Shown here piece by piece: positions 45,001 through 50,370 of a stretch of 50,370 nucleotides of DNA (the first letter of the stretch is position 1; every line of letters begins with the position of its first letter). Below the pieces are notes generated by a model, which was not told where the DNA came from, made no database searches, and saw only the letters and a program-made list of their open reading frames with translations. The DNA is from Paenibacillus alkaliterrae (GTDB taxonomy: Bacteria; Bacillota; Bacilli; Paenibacillales; Paenibacillaceae). The stretch spans positions 1 to 50,370 of the forward strand of contig NZ_JAKGAP010000049.1 of the NCBI RefSeq assembly GCF_021532375.1, written 5' to 3'. Made by a program: the position numbers and the translations under genes.

Positions 45001-45094
45001 TTATCAGCCCTTCACCCGCCTTCGTGCCGAGCCGGCCGCTCTCCGCGGACGCCTTCCCTTTATTGCCGCCGCCATTATCATTAAGCGTATTCAT
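42092..45094 (-). CDS. Transglutaminase-domain membrane protein (TgpA-like, DUF4129 C-terminus)
   Basis: A 1000-residue protein. Residues ~35-265 hold six or more membrane segments (DUF3488/TgpA N-terminus); an extracellular region carries the transglutaminase core with Cys569 (GYCVHFSSAM), His692 (DAHAWVEVYFPG) and Asp708 (DPTPGF). A further membrane segment and a DUF4129-like tail (RLTAREYALAAEPALAAEQQ) end it. Two oddities: four 15-residue repeats are inserted between Cys and His, and the tail from ~725 is extremely Ala-rich. ATG 45094 has GGAGG 8 bases upstream, overlapping DUF58 by 14 bases. Likely an envelope protease or crosslinker switched by MoxR. Confidence 0.88.
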   Translation of the reverse strand: MNTLNDNGGGNKGKASAESGRLGTKAGEGLISGEAAEESFAYRFVTSALLFGLLAEWLLPWVNAGEWSVIYHPGPLLLVIGCILMLGIFRMPMGVTLSMNAVLCVLSLMWLYKGPDQSGMQWIIAFPGMLKDHLLLLVKNGLWAMSGELRTMLLFIGWAMLAPALQALLWMRQTALGLACITVVYLITLHVWLGFDIMGSLMRTAAEGLLLGAIVSVPRVQRIFETGIGKLKGLDMRWLFGAAFVVLTIIGCSLLFSNGRESALPPASWTASMNDRLENAVRSLGNQSEAASVMGQASAGRLGGAFTGYGFDDRELGAPVQKDNRVIFTGSSAVKAYWRGESKRLYDGRGWSDDWSSTVLFPIRGADGKASGEAALAAGNGLQGPVIRQTVVWKDPTAAMPLFTSGLFGRVTDLVAADPRRKLGSYVFDEDSSAMYAPSETAKVEQYTVESVMAITDEAQLRLLDGESEGGLTADFEDEGSSAASLSSDEKLEAELEPYLQLPGSLPGRVAALAAEVAGGGVTSRYDQVKAIEQFLKENYAYTLAGSSVPPEGSDFVDYFLFDKRQGYCVHFSSAMVVLLRSQGIPARWVKGFTAGTPVGEIAVSGNVAGNQESQRGSESEYGESRNEGNSSSGSEYGESRNEGNSSSESEYGESRNEGSPGSEREYSESRNEGSERAAELVAYEVRGSDAHAWVEVYFPGAGWVPFDPTPGFNGVVHIASAGSADGADGAAAKLAAADLGSEAGEAGGAWRLGEASFAGLAAWFEAAAGYAASAVARGADALAQAAQGAAKGAAAASPAAAGAAGAAALALAGAAIAAAQRQRLRLALALRRYGAAHADVAKLVGGADPAPQAADSRLRQTGAAMPPRRAKARGRGYAAAPRGADARLRASFAAVADALAPLLHRRFGDHAPRLTAREYALAAEPALAAEQQDALRRLVSWIEEAQFAAPGRWPAAPTPSALRSVIRVLGKRPVYKTQQPARSDQKEQDERKYALKSPK
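43071..43250 (-). repeat. Four 45-bp tandem repeats inside the transglutaminase gene
   Basis: Units begin at 43071, 43116, 43161 and 43206, each encoding a variant of the 15-residue unit SSSESEYGESRNEGN. The middle units are almost identical, the outer ones diverged. Being a multiple of three, copy-number change keeps the reading frame. Confidence 0.9.
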
Positions 45095-46592
45095 GCGCAT
45101 CGCCTCCTTCCTCTGCGTAAGGAAGCTCGCTCATGCCAGGAGGTACATACAGCCACGTCACCTTGACTCCGCCGGCTTCAAGCCATTTTTGCTGCTCACG
45201 CATCGCGAAGGAAGGCACGCTGTTTCTTGTGACGATAAACAGCTCCTGTCTGCAGCCTTGCTCAGCCGCATAGCCGGCCAGCTCTCCCCAGTTCCGTCCG
45301 CCTCTCCAATCCGCCGTAAATACGAGGATCGTTCCGCCGCGGGTAAGTGTATAGCCATCCTTCACGAGGCTTCCGGCCATGGAACCCTTCCCGTCCGCAC
45401 GCAGCAAGGCCATTCTGCGCAGCATAGCGGATGTGCCTCCGCGCATTTCCCCGCAGGCAGATTGCTCCGTCACGGTCATGCCTTCTGCTGTCAGCAGCGT
45501 CACTGCACTGCCCAAAGCGGCCGCTTGCTTGACTGCAAGGGCTGCCCAGCCTACGCATGCATCGAACAAGCGGTCATCAAGGTCATAAGCAGAGACGGCC
45601 GAATCAATCGCAATAAACGTTATATTGGGCTGCTCCAGCGAATGAATCCTCGTGTACAGTCCCCTACCTTTGGCCGCGCTGCGCCAATCCAAATGCCGCA
45701 GTGAATCGCCCTCCCGATAGGGTCTGCTGTCCGGTCCGATTCCCGCGGCTCTGACCGCTGCGATGATCTCTTCGCGGCCAGCCGCCCCGCGTGCATCGGG
45801 AGCCGCTCCAGCCAATCGCGACTCAGGCGAACCGGCGTCTGCGTCCCCCCTCCGGTCACCAAGTCCGATATCCCCGGTTTGGGGCAATCCCGGAAGAACG
45901 ACAAACTCCGCCCTGCTTTCTATTCTTTTATGAATCGCTGTCAATCCCAGCCAGTCGCCTACCGTAACCGAAACATGGCTATACGGATGCCGGCCGCGGT
46001 ATAATTTACGAAGCGTATACCGAATGGTCGACTCCTTCCGCAGCAGCGATCCAAATACGGTACGGAAGCTAATGCCGCGTTTTGCGATCGAGCTCTCGTT
46101 CACCGTTTCATCCCGCAAAGCGACCCAAACCAGCGGAACGCAATAGGAACGCTTGAGCGTTAATTGAACCTCTACCTGCCCGCCCTCGCCCGTTTCCTGA
46201 CGCGTCAGCGACCGGACGGCCGTCAAGCCGGCAGCCGCAATAACCGGCGCTAGTCCGCTGGTGATGATAATCCCGCTAAGCACCGCTGCCAAAAACCATT
46301 CAACCGCGCCGCCGCGCAGCACTGTGGCGGCTATGCTGCAAATCCAACCCGCAGCGATTACCGTCCAAGCGATCCATCTCGTGCGGTATATGCCGCCAAG
46401 CAGCAGCTCCCCCGTTTCCGAGGCAGCTCCTTGCTTAACGGCATGTGAACCGGTGCGGTTCCCGCTTAGCCAAATACCGTTATCCAAGCGCTGCGTATTC
46501 GTCCGTTCGGCAACTTGACCGTTTTCTGCATCATCAATACGGCCAGCTAATCCCTCGTTCTGAACCGTTTCATCCTGATTAAAAGCATTCAT
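45081..46592 (-). CDS. DUF58 domain protein
   Basis: A 503-residue protein with two adjacent N-terminal membrane segments (residues ~70-125) and a cytoplasmic or extracellular von Willebrand-like domain. The DUF58 signature is RPYREGDSLRHLDWRSAAKGRGLYTR near residue 300, preceded by a Gly/Asp/Ala-rich loop, and followed by FIAIDSAVSA, the MIDAS-like strand. Its ATG overlaps the moxR stop (ATGA). DUF58 proteins are regular partners of MoxR ATPases and TgpA-type transglutaminases; the complex is thought to assemble or activate envelope proteins. Confidence 0.88.
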   Translation of the reverse strand: MNAFNQDETVQNEGLAGRIDDAENGQVAERTNTQRLDNGIWLSGNRTGSHAVKQGAASETGELLLGGIYRTRWIAWTVIAAGWICSIAATVLRGGAVEWFLAAVLSGIIITSGLAPVIAAAGLTAVRSLTRQETGEGGQVEVQLTLKRSYCVPLVWVALRDETVNESSIAKRGISFRTVFGSLLRKESTIRYTLRKLYRGRHPYSHVSVTVGDWLGLTAIHKRIESRAEFVVLPGLPQTGDIGLGDRRGDADAGSPESRLAGAAPDARGAAGREEIIAAVRAAGIGPDSRPYREGDSLRHLDWRSAAKGRGLYTRIHSLEQPNITFIAIDSAVSAYDLDDRLFDACVGWAALAVKQAAALGSAVTLLTAEGMTVTEQSACGEMRGGTSAMLRRMALLRADGKGSMAGSLVKDGYTLTRGGTILVFTADWRGGRNWGELAGYAAEQGCRQELFIVTRNSVPSFAMREQQKWLEAGGVKVTWLYVPPGMSELPYAEEGGDAHEYA

Positions 46593-47620
46593 CGGCGTTT
46601 CCCGCCTCCAAAGCCGCTTCCTGCGGCAGCGGGCAGCGGGCATTCGCGAATCGTCCGGCGAATGACGGCAGCGGAATCGGCGCCGGCCGCGGCAGCGCTG
46701 TAGCGGAGCAATAGGCGATGCGGCAGCACAGCGTCCGCCGTCGTCAGTAAATCATCCGGCACCGCATAGCTGCGCCCTTCCATATAGGCGCTCGCCTGCG
46801 ATGCCCTCAGCCAATCGCGCAATGCGCGGGGGCTAAGCCCAAGCACCGCCTCCGGCGCCCGGCGGGTCGCATCGGCTACCTGCACCATATATTCGAGCAG
46901 CGCCGGATGCATATGCGTCTGCCGCGCCTCCGCCTGCATTTGCAGCCATTCCTCCGTTGCAATGACGGGGCGAAGCCGCTCCGGCTCAATCCGACAGCCC
47001 CCCGCGTATTGCTCCAGCATCCGTTTCTCTTCAGCAGGTCCGGGATAGCCGATCGTCAGCCGCATCATAAAACGGTCAAGCTGCGCTTCCGGCAGCGTAT
47101 TCGTCCCCTCGAAGCTGAGCGGGTTTTGCGTAGCGATCAGCATAAACGGAACCGGCAGCTTGCGGGTTTTGCCCTCTACCGTAACGCGTCTCTCCTCCAT
47201 CGCCTCAAGCAGCGCCGACTGGGTTCGCGGCGACGTGCGATTGATTTCATCGGCCAATACGACATTGCCCATAATAGGGCCGGGGCGGTAGACAAGCTCG
47301 CTGGAGCGGGCATCAAGCACAACGCCCCCGACGATATCGGCCGGCAGCATATCGGACGTAAACTGAATTCTTTTGAAATCGCCGCCCACCGCTCTGGCAA
47401 AAGCTTGCGCAAGCAGCGTCTTGCCGACGCCAGGCACGTCCTCCAGCAGCACATGGCCGCCGGCCAGCATCGCAATTAACGTATTTTTAATGACCTGCTG
47501 CTTGCCTAGCAATACGCTCTCTACCTTTACTAGTAAACGATGCAGCAGCACCTGCGGCGCTTCCGGCCAATGACTATAGCGGTTTTCTTGCACATCCTCA
47601 GAAAATTGGGGAGAAATCAT
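46589..47620 (-). CDS. MoxR-family AAA+ ATPase
   Basis: A 343-residue chaperone-like ATPase. Walker A LLEDVPGVGKTLLAQAFA lies at residues ~58-75, Walker B VVLADEINRTSPRTQSALLEAMEE near 122, sensor 1 ATQNPLSFEGTNTLPEAQLDRF near 165, and the C-terminal lid GLSPRALRDWLRASQA near 262. Length is typical. First gene of the moxR-DUF58-transglutaminase operon. AGGAGG lies 11 bases before the ATG. Confidence 0.93.
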   Translation of the reverse strand: MISPQFSEDVQENRYSHWPEAPQVLLHRLLVKVESVLLGKQQVIKNTLIAMLAGGHVLLEDVPGVGKTLLAQAFARAVGGDFKRIQFTSDMLPADIVGGVVLDARSSELVYRPGPIMGNVVLADEINRTSPRTQSALLEAMEERRVTVEGKTRKLPVPFMLIATQNPLSFEGTNTLPEAQLDRFMMRLTIGYPGPAEEKRMLEQYAGGCRIEPERLRPVIATEEWLQMQAEARQTHMHPALLEYMVQVADATRRAPEAVLGLSPRALRDWLRASQASAYMEGRSYAVPDDLLTTADAVLPHRLLLRYSAAAAGADSAAVIRRTIRECPLPAAAGSGFGGGKRR

Positions 47621-47708
47621 AATGTCTTTCGCCTCCTGAAAAATAAATCTATCTACTTTTCAGTGTCCCCAGCTTTCTCTCTCTTTAGACCTGCTAGAAG
47701 CCTTTCTA

Positions 47709-49175
47709 TTATTCGGCTACCCAAATTTCGCGCTGACGGTCATTGTAAACGAAACCGGCAATGCCGATCCCGAAAGCTTGCAGCGTTGCCCGTATAGGGA
47801 CGACTGCCTGCTCCGCCTGCCCGGCGGTCGGCTTCCCGGTCGTATCGAACAGCCACACCGCGCGTTTTCCATTCATTTGCGCCTCAATCACGCCTTCTTC
47901 CAAATCAAGCTCCGCGCTGCCGCCGATCCACGCCATCAGCTTAAGCAGCGGCACCTCCGTCGAGCCATCGCGGAGCCCATACTCGCCGGGATTAAGCTCC
48001 AGCCGCTCCTCCCCCCGATGCAGCACAAGCTTCGGTTCCGCCAGCTGCGTTTGTTCCGCCAAATCCGTTTGTCTCGATGACTTTGTCTGCTTCGTCGGTC
48101 CAGTCTGTTCCGCAGGCTCCACTTTCACCTGGCCGACGCTCCGTCCGAAAGCCTCTGAGAACCGCGCCAGCTCTATCCCTTCCGCCTTCGTCACCTTCGC
48201 TCTAGTCCACTTTTGCTTATCGGCTACGCGGAATTGGATCGGCTCGACTTCTTCCGTTAACGGGGCAAAAGAATACCCTTTCCCCTTATAGTATTTAATA
48301 ATAGCCGGCAAAGCTTTGACCGATTCCTCATGCCCGGCGCTGTCATGCAGCAGTACGACCAGCTTATTCACCAGTCTGGAGCCTTTTATAGTTGCAATGA
48401 TTTCCGATGCCGGCACGCCGCGCCGCTTCGAATCTCCGCTGTCCACGTTCCAGTCATGCACCTGATAGCCGGCTGCCTTCATCGCATCGAAATAGCCTTG
48501 ATCAAAATTGGTGTACGTTCCGCCCGGCGCGCGAAACAGCGTCGTTCTAACGCCCGTCGTCTTATAGATCAGCTCGTCGGTTTTGGCCACCTGTTCGGAA
48601 AACTCCGCAAAGCTGCCGTAAAGCTTCGCATATTTATGATTTAAGGTATGATTGCCAATCGAATGGCCCTCCTCGATGATTCGTTTCGCGATTTCCGGCT
48701 GCTGCCGTACATGATCCCCCAGCACAAAGAAAGTCGCCTTTATCTCTTCCTCCCGCAAAATCTCAAGCACCCGCTCCGTGTTTTTGCTCGGCCCATCGTC
48801 GAAAGTCAAATAAACGACCTTATCGCTTGCAGGAGACGGCGTCGGCACGATGGCAGCCTCCGCCTGCTTGTCCCGCTCCGCGTTCTGACCAGCTTCTTGC
48901 GGCGTCTGCTTCTCCTGTCCCTCTTTCCGGTGAGCTTCATCAGCTAAAGGCTTGTTCCGCACATGTTCCACCTTTTTGCCAGATTCATAGACTGCCGGCT
49001 CAGCAAGCAACGGCTTGGTGTCATAAGAAGATGCAGCCGCAACAACCGCCGCAGCCTGCTGCGCGCTCCCCGCCTCTATCGCCGCTTCACCGTTATACGG
49101 AGCAAAGCCTCCCGGCTCAAACAAGCCAAACCATACGACCATCGCACAAATCGCCGCCTGCATTACTCGCTGCAT
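47709..49175 (-). CDS. Secreted polysaccharide deacetylase with C-terminal stalk-like domain
   Basis: A 488-residue exported protein. A signal peptide (residues 1-25) and a charged linker lead to the NodB domain: LTFDDGP (Asp126-Asp127), HSIGNHTLNH (metal-binding His176 and His180), RAPGGTYTNFD, and LVVLLHDS with the catalytic His. It removes acetyl groups from peptidoglycan or another GlcNAc polymer. A Thr/Gln-rich segment near 355-385 joins a C-terminal domain (LKLMAWIGGSAELD, VPIRATLQAFGIGIAG) like the copper-amine-oxidase N-domain used by Paenibacillus as a wall or stalk domain. ATG 49175 is preferred to GTG 49187 by its ribosome site. Confidence 0.9.
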   Translation of the reverse strand: MQRVMQAAICAMVVWFGLFEPGGFAPYNGEAAIEAGSAQQAAAVVAAASSYDTKPLLAEPAVYESGKKVEHVRNKPLADEAHRKEGQEKQTPQEAGQNAERDKQAEAAIVPTPSPASDKVVYLTFDDGPSKNTERVLEILREEEIKATFFVLGDHVRQQPEIAKRIIEEGHSIGNHTLNHKYAKLYGSFAEFSEQVAKTDELIYKTTGVRTTLFRAPGGTYTNFDQGYFDAMKAAGYQVHDWNVDSGDSKRRGVPASEIIATIKGSRLVNKLVVLLHDSAGHEESVKALPAIIKYYKGKGYSFAPLTEEVEPIQFRVADKQKWTRAKVTKAEGIELARFSEAFGRSVGQVKVEPAEQTGPTKQTKSSRQTDLAEQTQLAEPKLVLHRGEERLELNPGEYGLRDGSTEVPLLKLMAWIGGSAELDLEEGVIEAQMNGKRAVWLFDTTGKPTAGQAEQAVVPIRATLQAFGIGIAGFVYNDRQREIWVAE

Positions 49176-49299
49176 CAAACCTGCCACCCTTCTCTACCTC
49201 CGAATATGCACCCTCGTACATTCTGATAGATTATATGAACGGCAGCTCTAGTAAATGACAAGACTAAAGACGTACTAAAGACTCAATCTTATACATTAC

Positions 49300-49355
49300 T
49301 GAGGAAAACCTCACTAGCGATGAAACTACCTTCACGGGGAATGAGGTTTTCCTCA
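49300..49355. repeat. Pair of complementary palindromes
   Basis: TGAGGAAAACCTCA (49300-49313) and TGAGGTTTTCCTCA (49342-49355) are each a hairpin and are exact reverse complements of one another, 28 bases apart. Either two small stems or one 14-bp stem can form. No gene covers them. The whole 49176-49520 gap (345 bases) holds this pair, another nested hairpin and a terminator. Confidence 0.6.
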
Positions 49356-49398
49356 CTAAATCAAACGATGTACCATGAACCATTGATAATAGTGATGT

Positions 49399-49444
49399 TA
49401 GCCTCTCTAAATAATGAGTTTTACTCATTAATACCAAGAGGCTA
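49399..49444. repeat. Nested hairpin
   Basis: Outer arms TAGCCTCT/AGAGGCTA and inner arms AATGAGT/ACTCATT with a TTT loop. On the plus strand TTTAT follows; there is no plus-strand gene for it to terminate. Confidence 0.5.
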
Positions 49445-49456
49445 TTTATACAAACA

Positions 49457-49508
49457 AAAAAACGTCCGGCATAACCCGCATATTGCGGCGTTACATCAAA
49501 CGTTTTTT
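49457..49508 (-). terminator. Terminator of the two-gene unit to its right
   Basis: On the minus strand AAAAAACGT pairs with ACGTTTTTT around an inner GC-rich stem (CCGCAATATGCGG), ending in a T run 13 bases after the stop at 49521. Confidence 0.75.
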
Positions 49509-49520
49509 ACAAATATCAAT

Positions 49521-49982
49521 TCATATCGCTCCGTCGTACTGGGGATACTGTGCAGCCAGCTTCCTCCGGAACGTTTGCACAAAAGTCCACAGAAGCTTCT
49601 GCAGGTCTTTGTAATCCTCTGGAAGAGGCATTGAAAACAGTCCGCGCTTATCGACATCCTTAAGCAAAATATCGCAAAACCGATCCAGCATAAAATCATT
49701 ATACGCAGCGTCGTTCAATCTCAGGCTGAACAAAACCTTATGCATCAAAGCGACCGTTTCTGAAGGAACTGCTGCCGAATACGTGGAGTCTGCCAATGGC
49801 AGGAGATATTTTAAATAAGATGCTCTATGATTTTCTTGAGAGGCAACCGCAATTTTATCCAGAACCTCATCAGGATGAGACAGCTCGACACCAGACTCCA
49901 ACCACTTCTCAGCCAAACCGTATACATACTGTCTGAACGCAGCCTTATAAATCTCCTCGGGTATTTTAGTTTTCGGAATCAT
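49521..49982 (-). CDS. Hypothetical helical protein paired with a nucleotidyltransferase-like gene
   Basis: A 153-residue soluble, probably all-helical protein (EEIYKAAFRQYVYGLAEKWLE, ENHRASYLKYLLPLAD, FMLDRFCDILLKDVDK). I do not recognise its family. GAGGTGA precedes the ATG by 6 bases, and the gene overlaps the upstream nucleotidyltransferase-like frame by 17 bases, so both were made from one message. The arrangement recalls toxin-antitoxin or abortive-infection pairs, where the partner of an AbiEii-like nucleotidyltransferase is a small protein; this is inference from arrangement only. Confidence 0.65.
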   Translation of the reverse strand: MIPKTKIPEEIYKAAFRQYVYGLAEKWLESGVELSHPDEVLDKIAVASQENHRASYLKYLLPLADSTYSAAVPSETVALMHKVLFSLRLNDAAYNDFMLDRFCDILLKDVDKRGLFSMPLPEDYKDLQKLLWTFVQTFRRKLAAQYPQYDGAI

Positions 49983-50240
49983 CGAATCTCACCTCGGAGT
50001 AATTCTTAACTAATTCGGGACTATCGTTAAACCAATGCAAATTCCACTGCCCAAACATAGCATCTAACATACTCGTATCGACCACGCCCTCTTTGATCAT
50101 CTGGATCATATCAACCCTATCCTTACTTCGAAATGCTCCCAGCTTGGTGAACCAGATATCATGCGAATCCACATATTTGACCGTCAGACTCCGATATCTC
50201 TTATCGACTTCTTTAGCTCTCGTCGTATAATCCGTCGGAA
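49966..50240 (-). pseudogene. C-terminal remnant of an AbiEii/DUF6036-like nucleotidyltransferase
   Basis: The frame reads HLPTDYTTRAKEVDKRYRS, then VKYVDSHDIWFTKLGAFRSK and DRVDMIQMIKEGVVDTSML before stopping at 49966. The order LP-x-D-Y-x-x-R, V-D-x-H-D-x-x-x-x-K-L and S-K-D-R-x-D resembles the C-terminal half of DUF6036/AbiEii-type nucleotidyltransferases (pattern recalled, not searched). The catalytic N-terminal Gly-Ser/Asp-x-Asp half is absent: the frame runs rightward into a transposon-like hairpin and meets a stop at the window edge. No ribosome site precedes the only GTG (50172). Either a truncated relic or a gene expressed from the mobile element. Confidence 0.55.
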
Positions 50241-50370
50241 GATGAATACTCCCACCACTTACCGATGCAGACGCTTCGGCTGAAGTGGGGGTTTCTGATG
50301 TATCGTCCTTACTTATTTCAGGATGCTTAACACCAGTGGAGTTGACACATTGATGGTCTGGTTACCACCC
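50241..50370 (-). mobile_element. Probable IS200/IS605-type right end (tnpB 3' region)
   Basis: An imperfect hairpin, CCCACCACTT with AAGTGGGGG around an inner CCGA/TCGG, lies at 50251-50292. It has the sequence character of the subterminal hairpin at the right end of IS200/IS605 elements, where the tnpB guide RNA ends. Minus-strand sequence to its right reads GGNQTINVSTPLVLSILK followed by a stop, which could be a tnpB C-terminus. The element would lie to the right of the window, with its end at about 50240-50250, joined to the nucleotidyltransferase relic. The main body is not visible. Confidence 0.5.

Noticed and set aside
49320..49634. 104-codon plus-strand frame
   Set aside because: It spans palindromes and a terminator, overlaps the real minus-strand gene antisense and has no ribosome site.

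Overview
The window looks like a chromosomal segment from a spore-forming Bacillota of the Paenibacillaceae (Paenibacillus-like). The evidence is the B. subtilis-style purine operon order purEKBCSQLFMNHD behind a guanine riboswitch and PurR-like boxes, the strong AGGAGG-type ribosome binding sites, a separate purS, the pxpBC/pxpA 5-oxoprolinase genes, the modAB pair with a helix-turn-helix/binding-protein regulator, and short palindromic repeats. No 16S or tRNA gene is visible, so the genus is an inference. The far left end carries, on the minus strand, the boxA-like sequence that precedes Bacillales 16S genes, so an rRNA operon probably begins just outside the window.

Layout. 0.4-3.6 kb: an MFS exporter, a phosphosulfolactate synthase-family gene and two small uncharacterised genes. 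3.6-17.7 kb: the complete 12-gene operon for IMP synthesis on the minus strand, ending in a strong terminator. It has one oversized internal gap (purC-purS) and two intercistronic hairpins. 17.9-22.5 kb: a murF fragment, a nitroreductase, the molybdate uptake genes modA-modB with a divergent regulator, and fused msrAB. 22.7-25.2 kb (plus strand): a membrane coiled-coil protein, a phosphodiester glycosidase-like protein and proline dehydrogenase. 25.3-31.3 kb (minus): rbsKDACB with a consensus promoter and operator, and rbsR behind the operon terminator. 31.3-33.8 kb: pxpABC for 5-oxoproline. 34.0-35.6 kb: an NCS2 purine permease behind an atypical purine riboswitch. 35.7-38.9 kb: a GH4 6-phospho-glycosidase, a BadF-type sugar kinase and an AraC regulator. 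39.0-40.1 kb: an aminoglycoside nucleotidyltransferase next to an internally deleted second one. 40.2-41.8 kb: guaA. 42.1-47.6 kb: the moxR-DUF58-transglutaminase operon. 47.7-49.2 kb: a polysaccharide deacetylase. 49.5-50.4 kb: an unknown gene paired with a nucleotidyltransferase-like gene that has lost its front to what looks like an IS200/IS605 end.

Purines are the common thread. De novo synthesis, guaA and a purine permease lie in one 40-kb stretch; the operon and the permease each have their own riboswitch. The other units are self-contained catabolic, transport and envelope modules. The observations most worth following up are the atypical riboswitch, the tandem repeat inside the transglutaminase domain, the inverted-repeat-bounded 51-bp tandem element, the truncated resistance gene and the IS-truncated gene pair at the right edge.
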